From positions 1 through 8,143 of the forward strand of contig CACXHC010000167.1 in assembly GCA_902767285.1 (NCBI GenBank): 8,143 nt of DNA. The letters run 5' to 3'. Position numbers and translations under genes: made by a program. Of this stretch, positions 1 through 7,109 are shown in pieces (the stretch's first letter is position 1; each line of letters opens with the position of its first letter). The stretch is from an uncultured Ruminococcus sp. GTDB taxonomy: Bacteria; Bacillota; Clostridia; Oscillospirales; Acutalibacteraceae. The notes under the pieces are model-generated. The model did no database searches. It had not been told where the DNA came from and saw only the letters and a program-made list of their open reading frames with translations.

Positions 1-641
<641 letters not shown>

Positions 642-668
642 TTAAAGCGGTTTTTTTTACCAATGTTT

Positions 669-697
669 ATTATATCACTGCTATGATGTAATTTCAA
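669..697 (-). promoter_or_regulatory. Sigma-A promoter of ilvC
   Basis: On the minus strand a TTGAAA -35 box (692-697) is followed after exactly 17 bases by a perfect TATAAT -10 box (669-674), preceded by TGA (extended -10). The predicted start near 662 leaves a leader of about 40 bases, too short for a T-box or a leader-peptide attenuator. The leader has a tiny ACCG/CGGT stem around a TTTAAA centre. The -35 begins only 17 bases beyond the stop codon of the ABC ATPase gene. Confidence 0.78.
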
Positions 698-714
698 GTG
701 TTTTCGAAAAATCT

Positions 715-1479
715 TTATCGATTGTAATTGCTGAGGAATGCTTTAGTTCGCTCGTTCTCGGAATTTTTGAAAACTTCTTCGGGTGTTCCGTTTTCAATTA
801 TGTACCCTTTGTCCATAAATATTACTTTGTCGGCAACACCTTCAGCGAAAAGCATTTCATGAGTAACAACAATCATGGTCATTTTTTCTTCGGCGAGTTC
901 ACGGATCACTTTCAGAATTTCGCCTGTTAATTCGGGGTCTAATGCCGATGTAGGTTCGTCAAACAGCAAAATTTCGGGACTCAATGCCAACGCACGGGCA
1001 ATCGAAACTCTCTGTTGCTGACCTCCCGAAAGTTCGCACGGATAGGCATTTTCTTTATTTTCAAGACCCATCTTTTTTAGCAATTTGCGGGCGATCTCTT
1101 CAGATGCCTCTTTGCTTCTGCCGAGAACTTTTCGTTGAGCTTCTGTTATATTCCTCATTACTGAAAAATGCGGAAACAAATTGAAATTTTGGAAAACAAG
1201 CCCCAAATGTCTTGAAATTGCCGCACGTTCCTTTTTGCTGACATACTGAGCCTTTCCATCATATCCCGTTGACGATACAAGCGTATCTCCGCAAATTATT
1301 ATTTCTCCGCTGTCGATAGTTTCCAGTTGGGTTATCGAGCGTAAGAGCGTGGATTTTCCTGAACCTGAGGGACCAATTATTGCTAAAACTTCGCCTTTTT
1401 CAACATCAAAAGAGATGTTTTTTAAAACTTCGTTATCGCCGAATGATTTGCGAATGTTTTTCATTTCAAGCATTTTCAT
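715..1479 (-). CDS. Polar amino acid ABC importer, ATP-binding protein (GlnQ/HisP type)
   Basis: Cytoplasmic ATPase that powers the permease encoded just upstream. All nucleotide-binding motifs are present in a 254-residue protein of normal family length: Walker [10 protein letters not shown] (36-44), Q-loop Gln97 ([10 protein letters not shown]), signature LSGGQQQR (150-157), Walker B ILLFDE (170-175) followed by PTSALDP, and H-loop His207. The stretch at about residues 63-92 between beta-strands is longer than in GlnQ and resembles the HisP-like insertion; this does not fix the substrate. The start is ATG with a GGGGG(C)GGA ribosome site; ATGs at residues 3 and 6 lie further from it. It is 16 bases downstream of the permease stop, so the two are cotranscribed. 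No clear terminator follows, so some transcripts may run into ilvC. Confidence 0.95.
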   Translation of the reverse strand: MKMLEMKNIRKSFGDNEVLKNISFDVEKGEVLAIIGPSGSGKSTLLRSITQLETIDSGEIIICGDTLVSSTGYDGKAQYVSKKERAAISRHLGLVFQNFNLFPHFSVMRNITEAQRKVLGRSKEASEEIARKLLKKMGLENKENAYPCELSGGQQQRVSIARALALSPEILLFDEPTSALDPELTGEILKVIRELAEEKMTMIVVTHEMLFAEGVADKVIFMDKGYIIENGTPEEVFKNSENERTKAFLSNYNR

Positions 1480-1495
1480 ACAAAAATCCGCCCCC

Positions 1496-2164
1496 TTACT
1501 TATAATATGCCATTTTCTTTTCGATTCTGTTCATTACGATAGCTACAAGAAGATTGAAAACATAATAAAATATGCCTGCGGCAACAAACGGAATCATAGA
1601 AGTTTCTTTTGCGGCGATTCTTTTCGCCATAGTAAACATTTCGGCATACGCTATAACAAATGCCAATGAAGTATCTTTTACAAGGGTGATTACTTCGTTA
1701 GTGATAGAGGGGAGAATCCTCTTCATCACTTGCGGAAAGACTATTCTAAAAAATGTCTGAGATTTGCTGAATCCGAGAATCTTCGCCGCTTCGTATTGCC
1801 CTTGCGGGATAGATTCAATACCGCCTCTGTATATCTCCGCAAAATATGCGGCATAGTTTATCGAAAATGCGATTATCGCCGCATATATCTGATACGCTGA
1901 CGAAATTTTTATTCCAAAAAGATAATACGGCCCAAAATATACTACCATTATTTGAAGCATTAACGGTGTGCCTCGCATAACCGAAATGTAGATTTGAGTT
2001 ATGAGCTTTATTGGCTTGAAATGCTTTCCGATACTGAGTTTTGACATTCTGCCAAACGATACCAAAAGTCCCAGCGGTAGAGCAATTATAAGTGTGCTGA
2101 AAAATAGAATGATTGTTTTCAGCATACCTCCGCCGAGTTGGGTCAAGATATTTTGTAAAGTCAT
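1496..2164 (-). CDS. Polar amino acid ABC importer, membrane permease
   Basis: Integral membrane subunit of the His/Glu/Gln/Arg/opine permease family (222 residues), forming the translocation channel, probably as a homodimer because only one permease gene is present. It starts [18 protein letters not shown], carries the family RGTPLMLQ stretch (64-71) and the EAA cytoplasmic loop that docks on the ATPase ([21 protein letters not shown], about 112-132, beginning with Tyr112), with several hydrophobic helices (about 15-37, 58-82, 92-112, 155-175, 190-212). An in-frame ATG 48 bases further upstream (2210-2212) is rejected: the extra codons would encode the two arms of a stem-loop, it has no ribosome site, and homologues start at the chosen methionine. 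The chosen ATG has a weak GTGGTG site 7 bases away, suggesting modest translation relative to the binding protein. Confidence 0.92.
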   Translation of the reverse strand: MTLQNILTQLGGGMLKTIILFFSTLIIALPLGLLVSFGRMSKLSIGKHFKPIKLITQIYISVMRGTPLMLQIMVVYFGPYYLFGIKISSAYQIYAAIIAFSINYAAYFAEIYRGGIESIPQGQYEAAKILGFSKSQTFFRIVFPQVMKRILPSITNEVITLVKDTSLAFVIAYAEMFTMAKRIAAKETSMIPFVAAGIFYYVFNLLVAIVMNRIEKKMAYYK

Positions 2165-2179
2165 TTTTATACACCACGG

Positions 2180-2208
2180 CGGCAGAACCTCAATTTGTGA
2201 TTCTGCCG
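2180..2208 (-). promoter_or_regulatory. Intercistronic stem-loop between binding-protein and permease genes
   Basis: In the 62-base gap after the binding-protein stop, the mRNA can form a stem of 8 perfect pairs (CGGCAGAA with TTCTGCCG) extended by U-G and C-G to 10 pairs, closing a 9-base loop. No U-tract follows, so it is not an intrinsic terminator. In importer operons a hairpin at this place often protects the 3' end of the upstream cistron, giving more binding protein than membrane parts; that role is inferred. It lies only 15 bases before the permease start, next to the weak ribosome site, so it could also damp permease translation. Confidence 0.6.
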
Positions 2209-2226
2209 TCATTAAAAATCAAAATA

Positions 2227-3108
2227 TTATTTACCGAGAATTACGCTGTCCTGAAGTTCCCATTTTTCGGCGATTTTTGTGAATGTTCCGTCTTTTGCCA
2301 TATCGTTCAATGTATTCTGAACAGTGTCACGGAGTTCTATGTTACCGAGCTTGAATCCAACGCCGTATTTCTCTGCTGAAAGAACATCATCAAGAATAAC
2401 GTATGCGTCGCCTCTTGATGCAAGCTGATAATTTGCAACGCCTATGTCCATAGCAATAGCCTCAACCGCACCCGATTCAAGATTCATGAAAGCTGTATTG
2501 TAGTCGGGTACTTCGATAAGCTCGCCGAAAGACTCTGCAAGAGCTTTGTTTTCTTCCTCTGCATCATCGCCTGTAAGAGCAGCAAGTGCCGACGAATCAG
2601 CTTGAACGGCTACTGCTTTGCCTGCAAGGTCGGATTTTGAGGATATTCCCGAATCAGACGCTACAACAAATACCTGCGAGTTGTCAACATAAGCATCTGT
2701 CCAAGTGTACTCGGCTTCTCTTCCGTTGATCGTGAAACCGTTCCAAATGCAGTCTATCGTTCCGGAATTGAGTTCGAGGTCTTTTGAATCCCAGTCGATA
2801 GGCTTCTTAATGAGTTCCCAGCTGTTTCTCTTGCAAACTTCCTCTGCGAGGTCAAGGTCGAATCCGATATACTCACCGTTGTCGTCTTGATATCCATAAG
2901 GAGGAAATTCTGCGTCAAAACCAACTGTGAATGTATTTCTGTCAGATGTCGGAGTATCAGCAGTTTCTGTTGCAGCTGTGCTTTCCGTAACTTCTGATGC
3001 TGCTTTTTTAGCTGTTGAAGATTTCGTTTCGGTTGTTTTATTTCCACAGCCTGCAAAAACTCCGGCAAGCATAGCGATTGCCAATACAGTACAAATTCTT
3101 TTTTTCAT
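2227..3108 (-). CDS. Amino acid ABC importer, substrate-binding lipoprotein (SBP family 3)
   Basis: Captures an amino acid outside the membrane and delivers it to the permease. The 293-residue product has a lipoprotein signal (MKKR, hydrophobic stretch, then VFAGC with Cys21 as lipid site; Phe at -3 is less usual), a Ser/Thr/Ala/Lys/Glu-rich tether (22-56) and a bilobed family 3 domain (59-293). Recognisable parts are FTVGFDAEFPPYGY (60-73), GFDLDLAEEV (82-91), the stretch at 119-130 (key residues Trp122 and Arg130, the expected ligand-carboxylate-binding arginine), VQADSSA (168-174) and AMDIGVANY (219-227) with Asp221 as likely amino-group ligand. Substrate cannot be fixed; a polar amino acid or cystine is plausible. 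ATG with AAAGGAG ribosome site 8 bases away (3117-3123). First gene of the importer operon, under the twin-palindrome promoter. Confidence 0.95.
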   Translation of the reverse strand: MKKRICTVLAIAMLAGVFAGCGNKTTETKSSTAKKAASEVTESTAATETADTPTSDRNTFTVGFDAEFPPYGYQDDNGEYIGFDLDLAEEVCKRNSWELIKKPIDWDSKDLELNSGTIDCIWNGFTINGREAEYTWTDAYVDNSQVFVVASDSGISSKSDLAGKAVAVQADSSALAALTGDDAEEENKALAESFGELIEVPDYNTAFMNLESGAVEAIAMDIGVANYQLASRGDAYVILDDVLSAEKYGVGFKLGNIELRDTVQNTLNDMAKDGTFTKIAEKWELQDSVILGK

Positions 3109-3123
3109 AATTTTTTCTCCTTT

Positions 3124-3145
3124 CGGTGTGTATTTTTTAACACCG
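3124..3145 (-). promoter_or_regulatory. Hairpin at 5' end of the ABC-operon mRNA
   Basis: CGGTGT and ACACCG form a perfect 6-bp stem with a 10-base A/T-rich loop. The predicted transcription start (about 3144) lies at its outer edge, so the hairpin would be the very 5' end of the transcript, and it directly abuts the AAAGGAG ribosome site. Terminal hairpins of this kind commonly protect mRNA from 5'-end decay; alternatively it could tune access to the ribosome site. Both roles are inferred. Confidence 0.45.
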
Positions 3146-3150
3146 TACCC

Positions 3151-3179
3151 ATTTTATCATATTACTTTGGCAAAGTAAA
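3151..3179 (-). promoter_or_regulatory. Promoter of the amino acid ABC importer operon
   Basis: Minus-strand TTTACT -35 (3174-3179, 4/6 match), 17-base spacer, TAAAAT -10 (3151-3156) with a preceding TGA making an extended -10. Predicted start is near 3144. The weak -35 and the palindrome covering the spacer suggest a regulated promoter. Confidence 0.65.
3162..3178. promoter_or_regulatory. Proximal operator-like palindrome in the ABC-operon promoter
   Basis: TTACTTTGGCAAAGTAA is a perfect palindrome with 8-bp half-sites around one central base. It fills most of the spacer and overlaps the -35 box, centred near -26, the classic place for a repressor to block RNA polymerase. It does not match the consensus sites I know for CodY, ArgR, GlnR/TnrA, CcpA or Rex. 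The cognate regulator is not encoded in the window. Confidence 0.6.
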
Positions 3180-3192
3180 CCAATTTGAATAT

Positions 3193-3209
3193 TTTTTTTG
3201 GCAAAATAA
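3193..3209. promoter_or_regulatory. Distal copy of the operator-like palindrome
   Basis: TTTTTTTGGCAAAATAA matches the proximal palindrome at 14 of 17 positions and keeps the core TTTGGCAAA. Its centre (3201) is 31 bp from the proximal centre (3170), about three helical turns, so two dimers would sit on the same face of the DNA. Centred near -57. The flanking run of T makes a chance partial match possible, but the shared core and phasing argue for a real pair. Confidence 0.5.
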
Positions 3210-3225
3210 TCGATTGAGATAAAGA

Positions 3226-3939
3226 TTAATTTAGGGGATTTGACCAAATAGAAAAAATACTGTAATTGTATTTTGAAGGATCTCTCGATATTGCTGCGTA
3301 AAAATTATGATATTCCACATAATCGACATCGAGTTGTTCGGCGTTGCTCCACCACGGAGTCATAACACCGCCGTTTTCGCTGTCGGGGTCGCCGTGTCCT
3401 GATTTAATGCTGTCAATAGTCGCTTTGCTGTTACAGCCAAATCCGTCACTTAAAAAAGCCTCTGCGTTGTTGGCTTTTTCGTCAAGACATATTCCGACTC
3501 CGATTGTTGTAACAACACACTCGTTTACGGGCGATTTGATTTTCGGCGAATCCGCACTGCCTTGATGAAGATTTCTGAAAACAACACAAACGTGAGTGTC
3601 TTTGCACGAATCATCGGATTTCTTTATTTCAAGAGTGCTTGAGCTTTCATTTGTTTCAAGATAATCATTTGTATAATAGTTGGAATCTTCTCCGTGAACG
3701 AATTCCCAACCGTTTTTTTCAAATTCCGAAAAATCACACGGCAAAACATAAAAATATCCGTCAAGAACAAACACCGTTTCTTCGCAAAGCAAATCGGGCA
3801 AACTATCGGAAGGATCGGCGATTTCCGAATCTGTTTTTGTCGGAATATAAATAGATGACTCATCGCTGTTTTGACTGTTACAGCCTGTTGCAGATAACAG
3901 AAACACGACACAGATAATCAATAAAAATATTCTTTTCAT
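3226..3939 (-). CDS. Unrecognised cysteine-rich lipoprotein
   Basis: I do not recognise a named family. The 237-residue product starts MKRIFLLIICVVFLLSATGC, a clear lipoprotein signal with Cys20 as lipid site, followed by a Ser/Asp-rich linker (21-50) and a predicted extracellular domain. Visible parts: VLDGYFYVLPCDFSEFEKNGW (58-78, a short strand-turn stretch with Leu-Pro-Cys and Asn-Gly-Trp), VNECVVTTIGVGICLDE (138-154), and an aromatic C-terminal segment (205-232). The mature protein has seven cysteines besides Cys20 (52, 68, 112, 118, 141, 151, 169), suggesting disulfides or metal binding (inference). ATG with AAGGAGA 8 bases upstream (3948-3954). No terminator separates it from the ABC operon, whose promoter begins 47 bases downstream, so it may be transcribed ahead of the importer and could be an accessory surface protein. 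Confidence 0.85.
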   Translation of the reverse strand: MKRIFLLIICVVFLLSATGCNSQNSDESSIYIPTKTDSEIADPSDSLPDLLCEETVFVLDGYFYVLPCDFSEFEKNGWEFVHGEDSNYYTNDYLETNESSSTLEIKKSDDSCKDTHVCVVFRNLHQGSADSPKIKSPVNECVVTTIGVGICLDEKANNAEAFLSDGFGCNSKATIDSIKSGHGDPDSENGGVMTPWWSNAEQLDVDYVEYHNFYAAISRDPSKYNYSIFSIWSNPLN

Positions 3940-3982
3940 TACAGGAATCTCCTTAGTTTATAAAGTAAAAAAACAAATAGAT

Positions 3983-4042
3983 TACACAAAAATTAAAATA
4001 TTTTAATGATTTAACAGTTGACTTGAATTAAATTTTTGTGTA
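3983..4042. repeat. 12-bp inverted repeat across the divergent promoter region
   Basis: TACACAAAAATT (3983-3994) and AATTTTTGTGTA (4031-4042) are perfect inverted copies 36 bases apart. The right arm runs into the TATAAT of the DUF1292 promoter; the left arm, read on the minus strand, continues to TAATCT, a possible -10 for the lipoprotein gene (its -35, ATTAAA, is poor). A 16-bp A/T-only palindrome (3992-4007) overlaps the inner end of the left arm. The symmetry may reflect a shared regulator or duplicated promoter halves; chance in such A/T-rich DNA is not excluded. Confidence 0.4.
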
Positions 4043-4046
4043 TAAT
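4018..4046 (+). promoter_or_regulatory. Sigma-A promoter of the DUF1292 gene
   Basis: TTGACT -35 (4018-4023), exactly 17 bases, TATAAT -10 (4041-4046). Predicted start near 4053, giving a leader of about 38 bases with AAGGCGGTG as ribosome site (4074-4082). Confidence 0.8.
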
Positions 4047-4090
4047 ACATACATAGTTTATTTGATTTTGTTAAAGGCGGTGTGTTTTGA

Positions 4091-4417
4091 ATGAGCATTG
4101 ATAAAACCGAACGTGATTTTGATGACAATGAAGATAACTTGATTGTGCTTAAGGATGAACAGGGCGAAGATATTTATTTTGAATTGCTCGACTTGGTCGA
4201 ATATAAAGGTAATGAGTATATAGTCCTCATGCCCGCCGATGAAGAAGAGGACGAAGATGACGAAGAACTCGAAAAAGATGTTGTTATTCTTATGGTGGAG
4301 CCTAACCAAGACGATGACGAGGAAAGCCATTACAGCTCGGTAGAAGATGAGGACATCTTAGAAGCCGTTTTCGAATTATTTAAAGAAAAATATAAGGACG
4401 ATTTCGATTTTGTTTAA
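4091..4417 (+). CDS. DUF1292 family acidic protein (YrzB-like)
   Basis: A 108-residue cytoplasmic protein of unknown function, the only plus-strand gene here. The DUF1292 pattern is visible: an N-terminal strand region with DEQGEDIYFELLDLVEYKGNEYIVLMP (22-48), an acidic stretch (50-62, almost all Glu/Asp), VVILMVEP (64-71), then a C-terminal helix EDILEAVFELFKEKY (about 87-101). It has no cysteine and is strongly acidic throughout. ATG is supported by AAGGCGGTG 8 bases upstream. In Bacillus the homologue yrzB sits with yrrL and yrrK, and family members often neighbour alanyl-tRNA synthetase or Holliday-junction resolvase genes; here it stands alone with its own promoter and terminator. Family call is from pattern recognition; role is unknown. 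Confidence 0.85.
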   Translation: MSIDKTERDFDDNEDNLIVLKDEQGEDIYFELLDLVEYKGNEYIVLMPADEEEDEDDEELEKDVVILMVEPNQDDDEESHYSSVEDEDILEAVFELFKEKYKDDFDFV

Positions 4418-4453
4418 TATAAAACTGAGATGTTCTTTTGCTTTTTATAAAAT

Positions 4454-4492
4454 TTCTCCGCAGTATGCAGATACACTGCGGAGAAGTTTTTT
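4454..4492. terminator. Bidirectional intrinsic terminator between convergent genes
   Basis: Perfect 11-bp stem TTCTCCGCAGT / ACTGCGGAGAA (4454-4464 and 4475-4485) with a 10-base loop, followed on the plus strand by G then six T (4487-4492). Read on the minus strand the same stem is followed by AAATTTTATAAAAAG, a poorer but usable U-rich tail. It ends the DUF1292 transcript and the four-gene operon ending in ddl. Confidence 0.92.
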
Positions 4493-4500
4493 GTTTCTGA

Positions 4501-5547
4501 TTATTTGTTGTATTTTTTAAGCGAACACTCAATTATTTTTTCGCATAAATCTTCGTAGGAGATACCCACGGCGGCAGCCTCCTGCGGAATAAGGCTTGAG
4601 CTGGTCATGCCGGGGAGCGTGTTTGCCTCAAGAGCGAACATTTCGCCTTTCTCGTTGAGAAGAAAATCGATTCTGCCGTATCCCTCAAGTCCGAGAGCTT
4701 TGTATGCTTTTTCGGCTTCTCTCTGCATTTTTGATGTAGTGGAGCCGTCAAGTACAGCGGGGCAGATTTCCTCGGTTCTTCCGCTTTGATATTTGTTTAT
4801 ATAATCGTAAAAACCTGTTTTGGGTATTATCTCTATTATCGGGAGAGCCTCGCCATCAATTACGCCAATCGAAAATTCTCTGCCTTTAACATACGATTCA
4901 ACAAGAACTTCTTTTTCATATTTGAACGCGTCCTCCATAGCGGCGGCGAAATCTTCGGCTTTGTAAACAATGGACACTCCGACACTGCTTCCGCCCGAAC
5001 ATGGTTTTACAACGCACGGAAAATTATTATAATCGGAGATTTTAGATTTATCGTCAGATGTAAAATTAACGCCTGATGGAGTATTTACTCCGTAATTCAA
5101 GAATATACTTTTGGTTACGGCTTTGTTCATGGCACAAGCACTTGCCAGACAACCGCTTCCGGTGTATTTTATGCCCATAAGGTCGAACGCTGCCTGAACT
5201 TTGCCATTTTCGCCGTCACCGCCGTGAAGTGCGAGAAAACAAATATCGGCATATCTGCAAATTTCCTCAACGTGTTCACCGAAAAATCTCTCGGATTTAT
5301 CACGTCTTGCCTCTTTGACTTTTGCGAGGTCGGGAATTTGTTCACCAACGGCAATATCTTTTGTAAAATCGTAGCCTTTCTCAAAAAGCTGAGAAACATC
5401 ACATTCATCTTGTTCATATCCCATAAAAACATCGAGCAAAACAACGTTATGACCCTTTTTTCTCAAAGCCTTCGCAACCATACTGCCTGACGTTATGGAT
5501 ACATCTCTTTCTGTGCTAAGACCGCCTGCAAGAACTGCTATATTCAT
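4501..5547 (-). CDS. ddl: D-alanine--D-alanine ligase
   Basis: Joins two D-alanines using ATP to make the dipeptide end of the peptidoglycan stem, in the cytoplasm. The 348-residue ATP-grasp enzyme shows GGLSTERDVS with Glu13 (N-terminal substrate contact), LHGGDGENG (107-115, signature 1), the ATP-binding VKPCSGGSSVGVS (180-192), FYDYINKY (247-253) whose Lys-Tyr matches D-Ala-D-Ala enzymes rather than VanA-type D-lactate ligases, and RIDF...EANTLPGMTSSS (292-318) with Asp294, Glu307 and Asn309 as Mg ligands. It is longer than E. coli DdlB because of an insertion at about 42-90, normal for clostridial enzymes. The ATG at 5545-5547 with GAGGG 9 bases upstream is chosen over the TTG codon directly before it. 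Last gene of the operon. Confidence 0.96.
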   Translation of the reverse strand: MNIAVLAGGLSTERDVSITSGSMVAKALRKKGHNVVLLDVFMGYEQDECDVSQLFEKGYDFTKDIAVGEQIPDLAKVKEARRDKSERFFGEHVEEICRYADICFLALHGGDGENGKVQAAFDLMGIKYTGSGCLASACAMNKAVTKSIFLNYGVNTPSGVNFTSDDKSKISDYNNFPCVVKPCSGGSSVGVSIVYKAEDFAAAMEDAFKYEKEVLVESYVKGREFSIGVIDGEALPIIEIIPKTGFYDYINKYQSGRTEEICPAVLDGSTTSKMQREAEKAYKALGLEGYGRIDFLLNEKGEMFALEANTLPGMTSSSLIPQEAAAVGISYEDLCEKIIECSLKKYNK

Positions 5548-5580
5548 CAAAAAAAGCCCTCTTTCTTTTCAATAAAATAA

Positions 5581-6555
5581 TTATAATATATTAATAATAT
5601 CGAGTGTACCAAATTTTGTATTTGCCTCAATTGAATACTTAGTATCAGGATTTTGCTTATCCTCAACAGAAACAGCATGATTTGTTAAGACAGCGTAATA
5701 TTCCTCATTTTTCAAAAATACTTTTTCGCTTTTCGGAATTTTGATTTGAGTTGTACACGCTGTTGTTGCAAGCGATATATTGCCGATTATGTGAGAAAAA
5801 GAAATATCAGATTTTGACATTTGTAAATCAGCGTTAAAACTGCCTTTTACATCATTAAAAATGAGTGTGCAGTTGTCAGCCAATGCCGATATGGATTTAG
5901 CATAAACGGACGTTTCATAATTCGAGGCAACCGCCGATAAGTCGATGTTTTCGGTTGCTTCGAATCCTGCCGTAGTTTTTATTGTCGAACTGCTTGACAT
6001 AACGGAAATATTGTCTGCGGTGATTATATCGGCATTGAAAACGCATTCGTACAAATTGAGTTTTATGTCCATACTGCTTTCAAAATCGCCGATATTTATT
6101 TGACTTTTCGTGCCATTGATAACCAATCCGCCTTTATAAATTTCGGGCATAGAAACAGTAAGCATACCGCTTTTGACGCTCGAAGCCTGAACATACAGAA
6201 CACCATTAGTTACAGCGGAGTCAAGCTCACCGAGTTTCATTTCAAATGATATTTGTTCATCATCGACATTTTCAAAAGTAATTGAGGTATTTTCGGTATA
6301 AAATTCAATTGTATTAAACTCGTTTAAACCATACGAAATATTTTTTTGAGATTTTTTTCCATTAACCGAAGATATATCTTTTCGCAAAGGCATTTTGTAT
6401 TTGATGTTGCTTTCGGACAAATGCAGATTATTTTCTATGATATTGTAGATATTGCCGGCATTAACATTGTCTTTGCGAATTTTCACTGCACCAATCGCCG
6501 TAAAAATGATACCCACAGTAAGAATTACCGCTGAAATTTTAACCAGTTTTTTCAT
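5581..6555 (-). CDS. DUF4097-like exported beta-repeat protein
   Basis: Predicted envelope protein (324 residues): MKKLVKISAVILTVGIIFTAIG is an N-terminal membrane anchor or signal segment (about 4-24), then residues 75-324 form short alternating beta-strands rich in Ser, Thr, Asn and Ile, such as LVINGTKSQINIGDFES (144-160), SVMSSSSTIKTTAGFEATENI (184-204) and the typical closing YSIEANTKFGTLDI (307-320). This is the repeat style of the putative adhesin family DUF4097, which accompanies HAAS/DUF1700 proteins. An upstream extension of the frame to 6837 is rejected because it only reads the neighbouring gene in another frame. The ATG at 6553-6555 lies 5 bases after the HAAS gene stop; its ribosome site (AAGG about 13 bases away) is weak, so translation is probably coupled. 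Confidence 0.8.
   Translation of the reverse strand: MKKLVKISAVILTVGIIFTAIGAVKIRKDNVNAGNIYNIIENNLHLSESNIKYKMPLRKDISSVNGKKSQKNISYGLNEFNTIEFYTENTSITFENVDDEQISFEMKLGELDSAVTNGVLYVQASSVKSGMLTVSMPEIYKGGLVINGTKSQINIGDFESSMDIKLNLYECVFNADIITADNISVMSSSSTIKTTAGFEATENIDLSAVASNYETSVYAKSISALADNCTLIFNDVKGSFNADLQMSKSDISFSHIIGNISLATTACTTQIKIPKSEKVFLKNEEYYAVLTNHAVSVEDKQNPDTKYSIEANTKFGTLDIINIL
5585..5612 (-). promoter_or_regulatory. Possible internal promoter for ddl
   Basis: At the end of the preceding gene a TTGGTA (5607-5612), 16-base spacer and TATATT (5585-5590) could form a weak promoter, with a perfect TATAAT overlapping at 5580-5585 but lacking a good -35. The DNA is very A/T-rich, so this is tentative. 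Confidence 0.25.
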
Positions 6556-6560
6556 AATAG

Positions 6561-7109
6561 TTAATCGACCTTGCCGAATTGATTGTTGAGTATTTTTTTC
6601 ATAAAGAGCGGAAACCACGCAAATCCGCTGCCCATAAAATTGATGAAAGATGCCGAAAACAGTACTAATGATATAGTTATGAGAATTCCGCCGATACCCG
6701 CAAAAATGAATCCGATACTCAGACCCGAACCGCCGAAGCACGCCGTACCTGCAAAAGCGAAGGCGGCACACGCCGACAGCAGAAGAACGATTATTATAGT
6801 ACCAAGCACAAAAACGAGAATTTCGTACAATATGCACACAGGCACGAGCAAAGAAAAAATCAGAATACTTTTTGGGGTAACAGAAGTTTTTTCTATGATT
6901 TTTCCCGGGTGGAATGGTTCTCCGCTAATGAATGAGTTTGCAATATCTGAGGGTTTCGGCAAAGACTCTATTATGTCATTTTCCGAAATTCCCTCAGCAT
7001 TTTTTTGACTGAAATAATCATCAAATTCGTTTTTTATCTGAAATTTTTCTTCATCGGGAAAATCGCTCACAGCGAGCATAAGTTCATACATGAATTGAGA
7101 ACGTGTCAT
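6561..7109 (-). CDS. HAAS/DUF1700 domain membrane protein
   Basis: A 182-residue protein with a cytoplasmic HAAS domain (1-62: MTRSQFMYELMLAVSDFP, then DEEKFQIKNEFDDYFSQ and GISENDIIESLPKPSDIANSF) and a membrane part with hydrophobic helices at about 81-102, 104-123 and 130-157, the last with a Gly-rich start (GGSGLSIGFIFAGIGG). The family is thought to be a sensor or partner of PadR-type regulators and DUF4097 surface proteins; the mechanism is not established. The start codon overlaps the stop of the HAD gene as ATGA, with AAGGA 9 bases upstream, so translation is coupled. A PadR gene, the usual neighbour, is not present in this operon. Confidence 0.85.
   Translation of the reverse strand: MTRSQFMYELMLAVSDFPDEEKFQIKNEFDDYFSQKNAEGISENDIIESLPKPSDIANSFISGEPFHPGKIIEKTSVTPKSILIFSLLVPVCILYEILVFVLGTIIIVLLLSACAAFAFAGTACFGGSGLSIGFIFAGIGGILITISLVLFSASFINFMGSGFAWFPLFMKKILNNQFGKVD

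Noticed and set aside
2165..2212. Longer permease start at 2210-2212
   Set aside because: No ribosome site, the codons coincide with stem-loop arms, and family members start at MTLQ-like sequences.
3992..4007. ATTAAAATATTTTAAT 16-bp palindrome as an operator
   Set aside because: Made only of A and T in very A/T-rich DNA, so chance is likely; noted only as overlapping the inverted repeat.
4501..5547. VanA-type D-Ala-D-lactate ligase and vancomycin resistance
   Set aside because: The FYDYINKY loop with Lys-Tyr fits D-Ala-D-Ala ligases, and no vanH, vanX or vanRS neighbours are present.
5548..5550. TTG start for ddl
   Set aside because: An ATG directly follows with a well-spaced GAGGG site; the TTG adds one residue without support.
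6556..6837. 94-residue N-terminal extension of the DUF4097-like gene
   Set aside because: It reads the HAAS gene in another frame, is Arg/Cys/Tyr-rich and low in family signal, and the real protein begins with a normal MKK membrane segment at 6555.
6583..7008. Plus-strand reading frame of 141 codons opposite the HAAS gene
   Set aside because: Antisense shadow with no ribosome site or family features; the minus strand holds a recognised domain and membrane helices.
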